DNA of 64,000 nt from Vallitalea pronyensis. Lineage in GTDB: Bacteria > Bacillota > Clostridia > Lachnospirales > Vallitaleaceae. The position numbers and the translations under genes were made by a program. The notes beneath the pieces are model-generated. The model searched no databases, was not told the origin of the DNA, and was given only the letters and a program-made list of their open reading frames with translations. Of the stretch, positions 17,883 to 27,174 are shown piece by piece (the stretch's first letter is position 1; the number at the start of each line of letters is the position of its first letter). Location of the stretch: NCBI RefSeq assembly GCF_018141445.1, contig NZ_CP058649.1, forward strand, positions 3,925,001 through 3,989,000. The letters are read 5' to 3'.

Positions 17883-18959
17883 TTATACCAGCTCAATTAA
17901 CTCTTTTGACGAAGTATTGAAATTAATAATACCCTCTTTTGTGACGCATACAAGATCTTCAATGCGAACACCACCAAAATCAGGAACATAGATACCTGGT
18001 TCAACGGTTACAACCATATTTTCTGTAAACACGCTATCATCTTTTGGCGAAAGACGTGGTTCTTCGTGTATAAATAAACCAACACTGTGTCCTAGACCAT
18101 GGCCAAAATAATCGCCGTAACCTTTATCTGTAATAATATCTCTTGCCACCTTATCCACTTCTTTACCTACACAGCCTTCTTTTAGAGCTTCAAGGGATTT
18201 TAATTGCGCCTCAAGAACTGTGTTATAGATTTCTTTTTGTTGATCACTTGCTTTACCAACAAAAATTGTTCTGGTCATATCCGAACAATAACCTTGATAC
18301 ACACAACCATAATCAAGGGTTACAAAATCACCTACTGCAATTTCTTTGTCTGTTGGTCTTGCATGAGGTAAGGAAGAATGTGTGCCTGAGGCAACAATGG
18401 AGTCAAAGGATAATTTACTGGCACCATTTTGCTTCATAAAACGCTCAAGTTCTAGTGCAACTTCAATTTCAGTTACACCGGGTTTGATGTATGTCAAAAT
18501 ATGTGAAAAAGCTTTATCACCAATGGAAGCTGCCTTTTTTATGGCTTCTAACTCTCCCGAATCTTTAATCATACGTATCTGCTCAACCATATCACCTATT
18601 GGCTTAAGTTCAACACCATCCAATCCATGTTGAAATGTTTGATAGGCTTTATAGGTTAGAACACTGTCTTCAAATCCAATGATTTTTACACCATCTGCTT
18701 CAATGGTTTTATTCAAGGTGTCATTTAATGTAACGCCACCTTTTAAATAATCTACCACTTCAAAGTCTGGGCACTGTCCTGTTGCTTGTTCAATGTAGCG
18801 AAAATCAGTTAATAACTTGGTATGTTTCTTCGATATGTATAGATAGGCATTGGAACCTGTAAAGCCGCTTAAATATCTTCGGTTATACTCTCCATGGATG
18901 ATCACAGCATCTAAACCCATGGTACTTAGTTTGTCTAACAACTTTTCTAATCTTTTCAT
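17883..18959 (-). CDS. Xaa-Pro aminopeptidase (M24 family)
   Basis: 358 aa. A creatinase N-domain (1-125) precedes the pita-bread metallopeptidase domain. Metal ligands are visible in DYGCVYQGYCSDMTRT, HGLGHSVGLFIHEEPR and TVEPGIYVPDFGGVRIED. It removes an N-terminal residue before proline. It lies between aroQ and efp; the typical Firmicutes aminopeptidase P next to efp (yqhT type). Good AAGGAG site before the ATG. Confidence 0.93.
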   Translation of the reverse strand: MKRLEKLLDKLSTMGLDAVIIHGEYNRRYLSGFTGSNAYLYISKKHTKLLTDFRYIEQATGQCPDFEVVDYLKGGVTLNDTLNKTIEADGVKIIGFEDSVLTYKAYQTFQHGLDGVELKPIGDMVEQIRMIKDSGELEAIKKAASIGDKAFSHILTYIKPGVTEIEVALELERFMKQNGASKLSFDSIVASGTHSSLPHARPTDKEIAVGDFVTLDYGCVYQGYCSDMTRTIFVGKASDQQKEIYNTVLEAQLKSLEALKEGCVGKEVDKVARDIITDKGYGDYFGHGLGHSVGLFIHEEPRLSPKDDSVFTENMVVTVEPGIYVPDFGGVRIEDLVCVTKEGIINFNTSSKELIELV

Positions 18960-19062
18960 ATCACTTTCTCCTTCTTTTAAGGTATGGTTATACCCTCTTT
19001 ATATCTTATATATATCTGGTTATTTCTTATCTTATATGATAATATCACAATAATAAGAACCT

Positions 19063-19494
19063 TTATAAGCACATGGCATCATCAATGGCTAATAAATAGC
19101 CCTCTAACCCTTTGCCGTATATTTGTTTGCAGCAAACAGGTTTAATAACAGATACATGGCGAAAAGGTTCTCGTTCGTAAATATTGGAAATATGTACTTC
19201 TATCGTTTTAATATTGACAGAAGCTATAGCATCCCGAATAGCGTAGCTATAGTGGGTATAAGCCCCAGGATTAATAATAATAGCATCTACTTGGTCCTCG
19301 TAACACTGTTGAATACGGTCAATAATATGCCCTTCATGATTGGACTGATAAACGTCTATAGCAACCTGTTTCTCTTGGGCTTTATGCTCAATCATTTTTA
19401 CGAGATCCTTATAATTTTTTTGTCCATAAACACTTTTTTCACGGATACCTAAGAAATTCAAATTCGGTCCATTAATGACAACTATTTTCTTCAT
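19063..19494 (-). CDS. aroQ: 3-dehydroquinate dehydratase, type II
   Basis: 143 aa. Third step of the shikimate pathway: dehydroquinate to dehydroshikimate. Motifs are INGPNLNFLGIRE (active-site loop with a following Tyr), YQSNHEGHIIDRIQ, NPGAYTHYS (Asn and Tyr/His) and EVHISNIYEREPFRH. GAGG lies 8 bases before the ATG. It is in one cluster with aroK and aroE. Confidence 0.96.
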   Translation of the reverse strand: MKKIVVINGPNLNFLGIREKSVYGQKNYKDLVKMIEHKAQEKQVAIDVYQSNHEGHIIDRIQQCYEDQVDAIIINPGAYTHYSYAIRDAIASVNIKTIEVHISNIYEREPFRHVSVIKPVCCKQIYGKGLEGYLLAIDDAMCL

Positions 19495-19511
19495 ATATAT
19501 ACCTCAAAATT

Positions 19512-20015
19512 CTATAATAACGTCATGATTTCATCTACGATACAGGCCACACTTTTTCCAGATGTTTGTATAATAATGTCTGCTGAACTCAGATATTTAT
19601 CTTCACGTGATTCCAACATATCTGTGATCGTCTTCATATAATCATCCGATTGTAACAGGGGTCTTGTCGTATCATCTTTTACATTTTTAACAATATGTTC
19701 TACATCTGCATGCAGGAAAATAACCTTTCCTATTGCCTTTAATAGTTTTCGATTTCCTTCTTTTAACACCACGCCGCCGCCTGTTGAAATAATGGCATTA
19801 TCCGTCTTTAACAAGGATTGTAAATAATGTGTTTCCAGTTTTCTAAAATGATCTTCACCATCTGTATTGAATATATCGCATATGCTTCGATTTTCTTTAT
19901 GTTCGATTTCATAATCCATATCAATAAATTTACAATCCAAAGCTTTTGACAGCTCTTTCCCAACAGTTGATTTACCACTTCCCATAAATCCTATCAATAA
20001 AATATTATCAATCAT
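19512..20015 (-). CDS. aroK: Shikimate kinase
   Basis: 167 aa NMP-kinase-like enzyme that phosphorylates shikimate at the 3-OH. Walker A is GFMGSGKSTVG; the shikimate-binding DMDYEIEHKE and STGGGVV are present, as is the lid segment DDTRPLLQ. The ATG at 20015 is favoured over the GTG six bases earlier because GGAG is 7 bases upstream of it. It sits between aroE and aroQ. Confidence 0.95.
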   Translation of the reverse strand: MIDNILLIGFMGSGKSTVGKELSKALDCKFIDMDYEIEHKENRSICDIFNTDGEDHFRKLETHYLQSLLKTDNAIISTGGGVVLKEGNRKLLKAIGKVIFLHADVEHIVKNVKDDTTRPLLQSDDYMKTITDMLESREDKYLSSADIIIQTSGKSVACIVDEIMTLL

Positions 20016-20027
20016 TGACACACTCCT

Positions 20028-20891
20028 TTATCCATTTTGATGCTTAATTTGTCCAATGACCTCTTCCAGTGCATTATCGGATATTTCTAGATTATGCCAT
20101 ATCTCGTATGCTTTAATACCTTGATAAAGCAACATTTCGAAGCCGTTTAAAATCTGGATGCCTTTTTCTTCAGCTTTTTTTAAGAATGCAGTCTTTCCGG
20201 GATTGTATATTAAGTCTACAGCAGTATGAAATTTGTCATAAAAGCTATCGTCAGTCATGGGATTATCACGTATATTAGGAAACATGCCAATAGGTGTTGT
20301 TTGAATGGCTACATCAAAGGTATCTATCCCTTCTGTCTCTTGAAAGCCTATGACTTCTACTTGTGTCTGATAATGTTGCCTAACTTGATGTGCAAGTTCC
20401 TTAGCTTTCGCTAGTGTCCTATTCATAATGGTTATTTTATTGGCCTTTTCCCTAGCACATAACATAGCAACAGCTCTTGCCGCTCCACCAGCACCTATAA
20501 TAACAATATCACTGCCTCTTAGTCTAATAGCATGCTTGTTAAGGGATCTAAATAGACCATCTGCATCTGTATTATAGCCAACATAACCTTTTTCAGTAAG
20601 TTTTAAGGTATTCACTGCACCTATCTGCTTGGCTAAAGGGTTTATATCATATAAAGTGGCTATGACTTTTTCCTTGTGGGGTACTGTTACATTAAGGCCA
20701 ACAATACCCAAAGCTTTTGCCCCTTCAATGGCTTTATCAAGACCATTTTGTTCCACTTTAAAAGGTACATAGACTAAGTTCATCTGGAGTAACTTGGCTA
20801 GTGTATTATGGATAATTGGTGATATGGTGTGTTCAATTGGATTCCCAATGACACCGAGTACTTGGGTTTTTCCATTAATGTTTTGCTGCAT
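20028..20891 (-). CDS. aroE: Shikimate dehydrogenase (NADP)
   Basis: 287 aa. Reduces 3-dehydroshikimate to shikimate. The N-domain has GNPIEHTISPIIHNTL and the catalytic Lys in NVTVPHKE; the C-domain Rossmann motif is GAGGAARAV, followed by NRT for the adenosine phosphate. Its start overlaps the end of yqeG by 17 bases, so the two are probably coupled. Confidence 0.95.
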   Translation of the reverse strand: MQQNINGKTQVLGVIGNPIEHTISPIIHNTLAKLLQMNLVYVPFKVEQNGLDKAIEGAKALGIVGLNVTVPHKEKVIATLYDINPLAKQIGAVNTLKLTEKGYVGYNTDADGLFRSLNKHAIRLRGSDIVIIGAGGAARAVAMLCAREKANKITIMNRTLAKAKELAHQVRQHYQTQVEVIGFQETEGIDTFDVAIQTTPIGMFPNIRDNPMTDDSFYDKFHTAVDLIYNPGKTAFLKKAEEKGIQILNGFEMLLYQGIKAYEIWHNLEISDNALEEVIGQIKHQNG

Positions 20892-21393
20892 TTTTATTTA
20901 CCCTCTTTAAATAAGCTTTTATTATTTTCTTCTCTGTGTTGCGTTTGATTTTTGTTATCCATTCTTCTTTTTCAGATATGGGTATAACCAGAATGGTTTT
21001 TAGTCCCAAACGATTTCCACCATAAATATCTGTAAATATCTGATCACCAACTAAAATCGTATTGGACCTATCTGTGCTAATAGCCTGCATGGCTATTTTA
21101 ATTTTCCGCGTCATGGGTTTTAATGCTTTATGATAAGCCTTTAACTGCAATTTTTCATTGAAGGTTTGTACACGTATACGATTGTTATTGGAAACCAAAG
21201 CTACATTAAAACCAACACCTTTTAACATCTCCATAAGTGTTACAATACGTTCATCTGGATGCTTTGTATCGTATGAAACAAGGGTATTATCGATATCAAA
21301 TATAATGCCACGATACCCTTCATTATAGAGTTCCTCAAACTTAATGTCGTAAATAGAATTCACATATATGGATGGAAATAATCTTTTTAGCAT
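20875..21393 (-). CDS. yqeG: YqeG family HAD-IIIA phosphatase
   Basis: 172 aa. HAD motif I is FDIDNTLVSYD and motif III/IV is GDQIFTDIYGGNRLG. The family is widespread next to aroE in Firmicutes; the substrate is not established (a phosphatidylglycerophosphate phosphatase role is known for relatives). AAGGTG precedes the ATG. It overlaps aroE. Confidence 0.92.
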   Translation of the reverse strand: MLKRLFPSIYVNSIYDIKFEELYNEGYRGIIFDIDNTLVSYDTKHPDERIVTLMEMLKGVGFNVALVSNNNRIRVQTFNEKLQLKAYHKALKPMTRKIKIAMQAISTDRSNTILVGDQIFTDIYGGNRLGLKTILVIPISEKEEWITKIKRNTEKKIIKAYLKRVNKNAAKH

Positions 21394-21524
21394 AATCTCA
21401 CCTTTGCATTATTTGATACCAGCTTATATATTAGGCATCATATCATTATGATTATATCAATTAAAGGGTTACAATACAAGGTTTTTCCTTTTTAGCATAC
21501 GTAAAACAAGCGATCTTATAAGAC

Positions 21525-21552
21525 AAAAAAGAAAAGGGGTGTGTTCCCCCTT
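21525..21552 (-). terminator. Terminator after the pilin-like gene
   Basis: On the minus strand a GC-rich stem (AAGGGG/CCCCTT) is followed by a run of Ts interrupted by one C, starting only a few bases beyond the stop codon at 21558. Confidence 0.75.
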
Positions 21553-21557
21553 ATTTC

Positions 21558-22019
21558 TCAATTGGTTACTGCATCCGTTGGATAAAGTTGTAGCACCTTA
21601 TCCCCACCACTATCTACATAGACATACACGTTACTTTCCGTTACTGTAACACTGAAATACTTGTATGTACCTTTTTTATAGCTTACCTTTGGTATACGCT
21701 CAATATGAAATAGCTTAAGTTCTTGTTTTACGGATGATAAAAATGTCCGATCCATGGTATGGCTTGGTGGATCTTCATTAAGATTTAACCGCTCAACCGT
21801 ATAGTCTCTAAAGGATTCATCTGTGATTAAAAGATTATTGATAGCGTTGCCTATAATATTGGCATGATTCCTGTCTATTTCCCACTTTGCCTCGTTCATC
21901 TTCTTAATCTGACTAGGAATTGTCAAAAACAATATGACTGCTATTAACACGCATATAATGATTACTTCTACATAAGAGAACCCCTCATCATTCGACCAAA
22001 AATCCTTAAAATTTTTCAT
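21558..22019 (-). CDS. Type IV pilin / pseudopilin-like protein
   Basis: 153 aa. The N-terminus carries a prepilin peptidase-like site: a short charged leader, then NDEGFSYVEVIIICVLIAVI, with Phe at +1 and Glu at +5 followed by a hydrophobic helix. The rest is a small soluble domain of unknown fold. No other pilus gene is near, so it may be a stand-alone exported protein or work with pilus genes elsewhere. Clear ribosome binding site GGAGG. Confidence 0.75.
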   Translation of the reverse strand: MKNFKDFWSNDEGFSYVEVIIICVLIAVILFLTIPSQIKKMNEAKWEIDRNHANIIGNAINNLLITDESFRDYTVERLNLNEDPPSHTMDRTFLSSVKQELKLFHIERIPKVSYKKGTYKYFSVTVTESNVYVYVDSGGDKVLQLYPTDAVTN

Positions 22020-22046
22020 CTATTACGTCCTCCAGTATCATGCTGA

Positions 22047-22610
22047 TTATCTTGCTAACCACGTATCACTGGTCATTACTTCTGCACCAAGAGTATGTTT
22101 AAAATGGTTCAGTGCAAAGGCATGACCTTCATCTGTCAATCCACAACAGCAGTCACTTAATATAACAAGCTTAAACCCACGATTATAAGCATCAATAGCC
22201 GTATGTAAAACACATATATCTGTACATACGCCCATAATAATGACTTCTTTAATATCTAATTGTCTTAGTAGTAATTCTAATCTAGTTCCATTAAAACTTG
22301 AATACATATGTTTATCTATGGAAAATGTCATGTCTGGTTTGGCCTGTTCAAAAGCTGTCTCATCCAGCACCAAGCAATGCCCATCTTCACAACAATGAAG
22401 TGGAAACAAATTGGCCTCAGGGGATAGCGCATAGACCTCTTCCTCATGATTATCGCTGCAAATAAACAGCGCATCTTGATCGTCTTTTGCTTTATGAATG
22501 ACCTTTAAAATATTGGAAGCTATGGCTTGACCTCTCTGTCCCAAAGATAAAACACCTTGGTCATCAATAAAATCAAAGATATAATCAATTAATAAATAAC
22601 CTTTTTTCAT
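22047..22610 (-). CDS. Isochorismatase-family cysteine hydrolase
   Basis: 187 aa. The catalytic triad of the family is visible: Asp in LLIDYIFDFI, Lys in SIDKHMYSSF, Cys in GVCTDICVLHTA. Relatives are nicotinamidases, carbamoylases or isochorismatases; the substrate cannot be set here. The ATG at 22610 is chosen because GAGGAGG is 8 bases upstream. It is transcribed with the lipoprotein gene upstream and the pilin-like gene downstream. Confidence 0.88.
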   Translation of the reverse strand: MKKGYLLIDYIFDFIDDQGVLSLGQRGQAIASNILKVIHKAKDDQDALFICSDNHEEEVYALSPEANLFPLHCCEDGHCLVLDETAFEQAKPDMTFSIDKHMYSSFNGTRLELLLRQLDIKEVIIMGVCTDICVLHTAIDAYNRGFKLVILSDCCCGLTDEGHAFALNHFKHTLGAEVMTSDTWLAR

Positions 22611-22634
22611 ACACATAACCTCCTCATCGTATGA

Positions 22635-23099
22635 CTATTCTTCAGAAATAATCAGGCGTAGTTCATCGGATTTTCTACCTAAGTCCTCATGATAGATAAC
22701 CATCCATAAATAGCCCAACCCATCTGTAAATTGATCCGTGGTAAACGTAAACTGCACTTGGTCACCTTCTACAACACTTGAAGCAATTAATTGCTGATAC
22801 TTTCCTGTCTCTGTACCACTAGGCACAAAATAGACCTCTGCTTCTGTTGCAGACCCTTTAACTTTTGCAATCATTTTAGTATTATTTGATATAGCATACC
22901 AACCTGATTCATCTTGAACAATCACATTACCTGCTGCATCCTCTATGGTTATACGCTCGATTGTAGGTGGTTGTTGTGCTAACAATTCTTCATATAAAGT
23001 TTTATATTTTCCTTCATCTGTATTTTTGCTTTCTGTACCCTTCGTACAAGCCGTTAACATGATAATGGTCATACATAGTATAACTATCCTTTTTATCAA
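22635..23099 (-). CDS. Small predicted lipoprotein, function unknown
   Basis: 154 aa. The signal peptide ends in the lipobox LTAC (Cys at about 18), so the mature protein should be anchored on the outer face of the membrane. The mature part has a short coiled region (YKTLYEELLAQQ) and a beta-rich domain with no family I recognise. TTG start with GGAGG 9 bases upstream. Confidence 0.75.
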   Translation of the reverse strand: MIKRIVILCMTIIMLTACTKGTESKNTDEGKYKTLYEELLAQQPPTIERITIEDAAGNVIVQDESGWYAISNNTKMIAKVKGSATEAEVYFVPSGTETGKYQQLIASSVVEGDQVQFTFTTDQFTDGLGYLWMVIYHEDLGRKSDELRLIISEE

Positions 23100-23284
23100 C
23101 CGCTTTCTCCTCCTTTAAAACCAAACAAATCCCTTAATATCCCTGATAAGTATATTATTTGATGGTTGTTGTGTTTTACCCATGATGTTAAATCGAGTCT
23201 CACCTTTTTAGACCTTATCCTACTGCATCATTGTATAATATTATGGGTATTGTGTCAAATTATGGTAGCCTTGCTCTAACCCCA

Positions 23285-23971
23285 CTAATCCACGTTGGAC
23301 TCAATGACATCAATGACATTCCCTGAGGCATATTCATACATAAGTGATCCTGGTCCTGACTGTTTCGTTTTTACAAAAACAGTCTTTTTTTTGCTGTCTC
23401 TGGGATAAGAAGTCAGTGTTGTCATGTATAGAATATCATCTTCTTGATAGCCTTCCACTTCTATCATATATTGTTTCACGACACGTTCTTGTTTCGCCAC
23501 GCCACTAAAAGGCTCATCCAATATTAAAAAAAGTATAATCGCTATAACCACACCCATTAAACCGCATGCTGCATACATGCTATTCTTCTCTTTTATGGCC
23601 ATAAATACGTAACCTACTGCAAAATATAAGAGCATCTGATAGCCCATTGCCATTAAGAAATAGCGACTTATGAGATACAAATAACCTAAAACTAATGGAA
23701 AAACAACCACCATGGATATATATCGCCATGTGATGTTTTTCCGTTTGATGATGTAATCCAATCCAAATGCAGTGCCTAGTGCAATCATCGTATAGATAAC
23801 AATCATCATCACATCCTGTGTTGAATCTGTATATGTTATGACATAATTACTTAAAAGTGCTATAAGTATACCCCAAAAAGGAATTCTAAAAAACCAGGTT
23901 TTTGGATTCTTCCATATCCATATAATCCACCCTATTATAACTAAAACTATTAGTATTATCGTATAATCCAT
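23285..23971 (-). CDS. Polytopic membrane protein, function unknown
   Basis: 228 aa. About six hydrophobic segments occupy residues 1-155, followed by a soluble C-terminal domain (about 160-228) that carries KKKTVFVKTKQSGPG. No family recognised. AGGGGG before the ATG supports translation. It probably starts the transcription unit that continues into the lipoprotein gene, although the 185-base gap could hold a separate promoter. Confidence 0.7.
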   Translation of the reverse strand: MDYTIILIVLVIIGWIIWIWKNPKTWFFRIPFWGILIALLSNYVITYTDSTQDVMMIVIYTMIALGTAFGLDYIIKRKNITWRYISMVVVFPLVLGYLYLISRYFLMAMGYQMLLYFAVGYVFMAIKEKNSMYAACGLMGVVIAIILFLILDEPFSGVAKQERVVKQYMIEVEGYQEDDILYMTTLTSYPRDSKKKTVFVKTKQSGPGSLMYEYASGNVIDVIESNVD

Positions 23972-24096
23972 TAATGATCCCCCTTATGAATCAAACATGA
24001 ATTTCCTCATGAGATTTTCTAAGATGATTTAATGTTCATACAGTTCATTATAAGAGATTAGATATTATCCGTCAATGAATAGTACCCCATCCTATG

Positions 24097-24258
24097 TCAT
24101 GTATCATTAGCCTTTTTATTTTCTTGCTTCTTCTTGCCTTTAGCAACAGCCCTTAAGTAACTTTCTTTTAATACTTGAATCATCTCTTCTTTTGTCTCTA
24201 CCTCTTTTCCTTCCGGGAAAACAAATTGAATATTGATTGCCTTGTTCTTTTTACCCAT
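24097..24258 (-). CDS. Small highly charged protein, 53 aa
   Basis: Begins MGKKNKAINIQFVFPEG, contains KEEMIQVLKESYLRAVAKG, and ends in a Lys-rich tail. GAGGT lies 6 bases before the second of two adjacent ATGs (24258), and codon use looks real. It resembles short conserved Firmicutes hypotheticals but I cannot name a family. The region 24259-24529 upstream is otherwise gene-free and includes the promoter of the divergent phosphopantetheinyl transferase. Confidence 0.6.
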   Translation of the reverse strand: MGKKNKAINIQFVFPEGKEVETKEEMIQVLKESYLRAVAKGKKKQENKKANDT

Positions 24259-24529
24259 CATATACCTCATCCTTTTATTTTATACTATTCTATGCCTACT
24301 TTCCCATGTATCATTCCTAAAGAACAGATGATACCTCATACCAACATGGTTATTTTATTATAGGACCAAGTATATGTTGCAAACATAAAAGGTACTAACT
24401 AACTTTAAAATAGTTTCCAATCTTAAAATTTTGCATTAACTATTTAAAAACAGATAATCTTATGGCATAATAATAGATGATTTATGGATAACATCATAAG
24501 ACTTATGGTGCGAGAAAAGAGGTAAGTAT

Positions 24530-25225
24530 ATGGTTTATATTTTTGAAGATTTTTCTGCAGTTAATCCTGATGATATAGATTATTTATGTCAACAGGTTTC
24601 CATAGAGCGATGCGAGAAAGCTAAGCGTTATAAAAGAACGATTGATCAAATCATGTCATTAACTGCCTATGCCTTATTGACCTATGGGCTTTATCTTGAA
24701 CATGGTATTGTACTATCGCCACATGACACCTTTGTAAAAAACGCACATGGTAAGCCTTGTCTAAAAGAACATCCTCACGTGAATTTTAATATGAGCCATT
24801 GCGAAAAGGGTGTGGTTTGTGCCATACAAAAAAACACAGCAGTTGGGATTGATATTCAAAATACAGTATCTTACGACGAAGGTTTAATTGATTATGTATG
24901 CAGTAAAGGCGAAAAAAAACGGGTGACATCCGCTGCCAACCCAGAACTGTATTTTACACGTCTATGGAGTTTAAAAGAAAGCTATGTGAAATACCATGGA
25001 ACCGGTATTAATCGTCAAATATTTGATCTGGATTTCTCCAAGTATGAAGCCAATTATTTTGACTTGTATTCTTGTAAATTTAGTATTTTTCCCAAGAACG
25101 ACTACACCATATCTGTGTGTTCAGATAGCTATGTGTCATGCAACGAACTACGGCATATTGACCTCTTAAAGATAAAAGATTTTTACAATGTTGTTAATAT
25201 CAAAAGACAAAATTGTAAAAATTAA
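24530..25225 (+). CDS. 4'-phosphopantetheinyl transferase, Sfp type (first copy)
   Basis: 231 aa. The Mg2+/CoA motifs VGIDIQN and WSLKESYVKYHG are present, and NMSHCEKGVVCAI matches the central Sfp segment. It converts apo carrier proteins to holo form by adding phosphopantetheine to a Ser. GAGGTAAGT precedes the ATG. It lies apart from the NRPS locus and on the opposite strand; the locus has its own second copy at 30829-31533. It is Sfp-size, not AcpS-size, so probably serves secondary metabolism or fatty acid carriers. Confidence 0.88.
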   Translation: MVYIFEDFSAVNPDDIDYLCQQVSIERCEKAKRYKRTIDQIMSLTAYALLTYGLYLEHGIVLSPHDTFVKNAHGKPCLKEHPHVNFNMSHCEKGVVCAIQKNTAVGIDIQNTVSYDEGLIDYVCSKGEKKRVTSAANPELYFTRLWSLKESYVKYHGTGINRQIFDLDFSKYEANYFDLYSCKFSIFPKNDYTISVCSDSYVSCNELRHIDLLKIKDFYNVVNIKRQNCKN

Positions 25226-25307
25226 GGTCTCTTGAATCAGGCTAATAATTGTTTTGTTTGTTTAAAAGACAAAGTTATTGTTATTACTAGGGTGAGGGAA
25301 TCTATTT

Positions 25308-25440
25308 ACAAACTAAAACCTATTATTTGCAATCAATCTATCCAATGCATTGACCATGACATCAATAACTTCTGTTTCAATTATAAGAGGTGGATAGAAC
25401 CTGAACAGTCTCGCAGGGCGTTTATATCCTATTAAAAATC
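25308..25440 (-). pseudogene. Class-III aminotransferase C-terminal relic
   Basis: On the minus strand one reading frame gives GYKRPARLFRFYPPLIIETE, then EVIDVMVNALDRLIANNRF and a stop. This matches the extreme C-terminus of class-III (acetylornithine/GABA-type) PLP aminotransferases. It has no start and follows, in another frame and after a deletion, the fragment at 25436-25498. It is a decayed remnant, not an expressed gene. Confidence 0.65.
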
Positions 25441-25594
25441 ATTAACAGCCTCACTACCAGAACTTAAAAAACATTTACCATGTTCCATGTAATAATCCCC
25501 CTATGGATGTGCCCATGATATCAGCTAATTCTTTAATCATTTTAAGGCTATCTTTTGAACCAATACCTCTTCTAACCCTTTCACTTTTTGCCCA
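25436..25594 (-). pseudogene. Fused relic of etfA and aminotransferase
   Basis: One minus-strand frame reads RRGIGSKDSLKMIKELADIM plus GTSIG (25573-25499), matching the FAD domain of electron transfer flavoprotein alpha. Without a break it continues as DYYMEHGKCFLSSGSEAVNDF and a stop, matching the PLP-domain GSEA motif of class-III aminotransferases. Two unrelated enzymes joined in frame plus internal deletions mean gene decay. The rest of the gap 25226-25919 shows nothing else convincing apart from the likely promoter of the next gene. Confidence 0.65.
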
Positions 25595-25919
25595 ATTCCT
25601 TCACCATAAATCCATATACTTTCTTCACTCACTTTTTTTATATCTATATTACCCTCTCGCTATCTCTTTTATATATATTGTCATTTTGTCCAACCTTAGC
25701 CTATTACCACTTTCTTCAAATGATAACCCATGAGTTCATGTTAATTAAGTTACGCAATGACTAAATTAAAAGTAAATGAACTGTGATTCTATGCTATATT
25801 CTTTAACATTCTCGTCCTTTTTAGAATAATATATATAGATAGGCAAGATATATAATTAGTCCATTTTTAATTTTATATATCATCGGATTTTAAAAAAAGG
25901 AAGGGAGAAATTCATTATC

Positions 25920-26474
25920 ATGACAGGTTATATAAAAAATGGTTCTGATTGCAAGAATAATGATTTTAAAAAAAAGATAGCTGACCCAAAAGAAATCATA
26001 TTTGAATGTGGTGAATCCATTGAAGCAGCAAATTTTTCAACAACTTCAAGAGTTTCACAGACATTTACGTTAGCTAGGGTTTTTGTGGATAGCAGTTGCT
26101 TATGCAGACCCCAAGTTAAAATTGAATTTTCTACTCTCGTTACATTTGCATCTCGCACTAATGTAGACCCTGTTAATCTTAACATGACATTTGCTTTAAA
26201 ACGACAGTGTGATGATGGTCTAGAAGTAACAATACGTGAATGGGAATACACGAATAGCTTTGATTTGGAGAATTTTACTTTTACCACAAGATCTGTTAGT
26301 GAACCATTTACCATTTCATTCTGCGAACCCCTACAATGCCCAGGCTGCTGTAAATATTCTTTTGTAGTAACCGCAAATCCATCTACTGATTTTGTCAATA
26401 TTATGTCAGCATCTGTGAATCCAAATAATGATGCGAGCATGAGTGCATTTGCAAAAGGTGTATGCTGCGATTAA
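25920..26474 (+). CDS. DUF4489-like Cys-rich protein, paralog 1
   Basis: 184 aa. Landmarks: KEIIFECG near residue 25, VFVDSSCLCRPQVKIEFST, EPFTISFCEPLQCPGCCKY and a C-terminal MSAFAKG. No signal peptide or membrane segment; the fold is probably all-beta. The family is clostridial and of unknown function; I assign it to DUF4489 from memory. It is the first of three tandem paralogs with 70-75 base gaps. AGGGAG lies about 12 bases before the ATG. Confidence 0.75.
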   Translation: MTGYIKNGSDCKNNDFKKKIADPKEIIFECGESIEAANFSTTSRVSQTFTLARVFVDSSCLCRPQVKIEFSTLVTFASRTNVDPVNLNMTFALKRQCDDGLEVTIREWEYTNSFDLENFTFTTRSVSEPFTISFCEPLQCPGCCKYSFVVTANPSTDFVNIMSASVNPNNDASMSAFAKGVCCD

Positions 26475-26547
26475 TCATTTGAGTCAAGCTTATGGGATTT
26501 TATAGGGTATATGGCTTAAAATTATTGAAAGGAGAATGTTTAATATT

Positions 26548-27114
26548 ATGAGTAGTAATAGGAAAGCACGTAATTGTGATAAAGAATACCAAGATAATGG
26601 TCTAGACTGCTGTACCAAGATGACGGATTGTGAACCAAAAAAGATACTGTTAGAGTGTGGACAAAATCTTGAGTCTGCTAGATTTGATTTATCAAGTACT
26701 ACGGAACAAACATTTACTTTAGGTCGTGTCATTGTGGATACCAGCTGTCTAAACAAGCCAGAAGTTAAGATTGAGTTTTCCAGCATTGTTTTTTTTCAGT
26801 CGAGTCCTGGTAATTCAACTGGTACAACCATTGAACTCACATTTAGATTGAAAAGAAGCTGCAATAATGGAGAAATTGAAACCGTGCTGACAAGGGTGTA
26901 TAAAAAAGAAACGCAACTATCGGATAACATTGTTGAGGAAATTATTAGCAGTGAACCCTTTACGATTTCTTTCTGTGAATGCCTCGTTTGTCCTGGATGT
27001 TGTGAGTATATCATGGAGGTATCTGGAAATCCTGTTAATTTTGCAAACCTTGGAACAGCAGAAGTCAACAATCTTAGCCTAGGTGCTTTTGCACAAGGTA
27101 GAAATTGTCATTAA
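26548..27114 (+). CDS. DUF4489-like Cys-rich protein, paralog 2
   Basis: 188 aa, the closest copy to paralog 1: KKILLECGQ, RVIVDTSCLNKPEVKIEFSS, EPFTISFCECLVCPGCCEY and LGAFAQG align over the full length. The ATG at 26548 is preferred over one at 26536, because the spacing from GGAG (about 12 bases) then equals that of paralog 1. The Cys pattern FCExLxCPGCC is conserved and could bind metal or form disulfides; this is inference. Confidence 0.75.
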   Translation: MSSNRKARNCDKEYQDNGLDCCTKMTDCEPKKILLECGQNLESARFDLSSTTEQTFTLGRVIVDTSCLNKPEVKIEFSSIVFFQSSPGNSTGTTIELTFRLKRSCNNGEIETVLTRVYKKETQLSDNIVEEIISSEPFTISFCECLVCPGCCEYIMEVSGNPVNFANLGTAEVNNLSLGAFAQGRNCH

Positions 27115-27174
27115 TTAGGCTTATAACCATTGATTTAGAATCACAAAAATATAAATAAGGAGGAAAATAATCTT

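Noticed and set aside
25232..25733. Two short plus-strand open frames
   Set aside because: They lie opposite the etfA/aminotransferase relics and have no coding signature of their own.
25928..27071. Minus-strand open frames opposite the DUF4489-like genes
   Set aside because: The plus-strand paralogs align with one another and have consistent ribosome binding sites; the minus frames do not.
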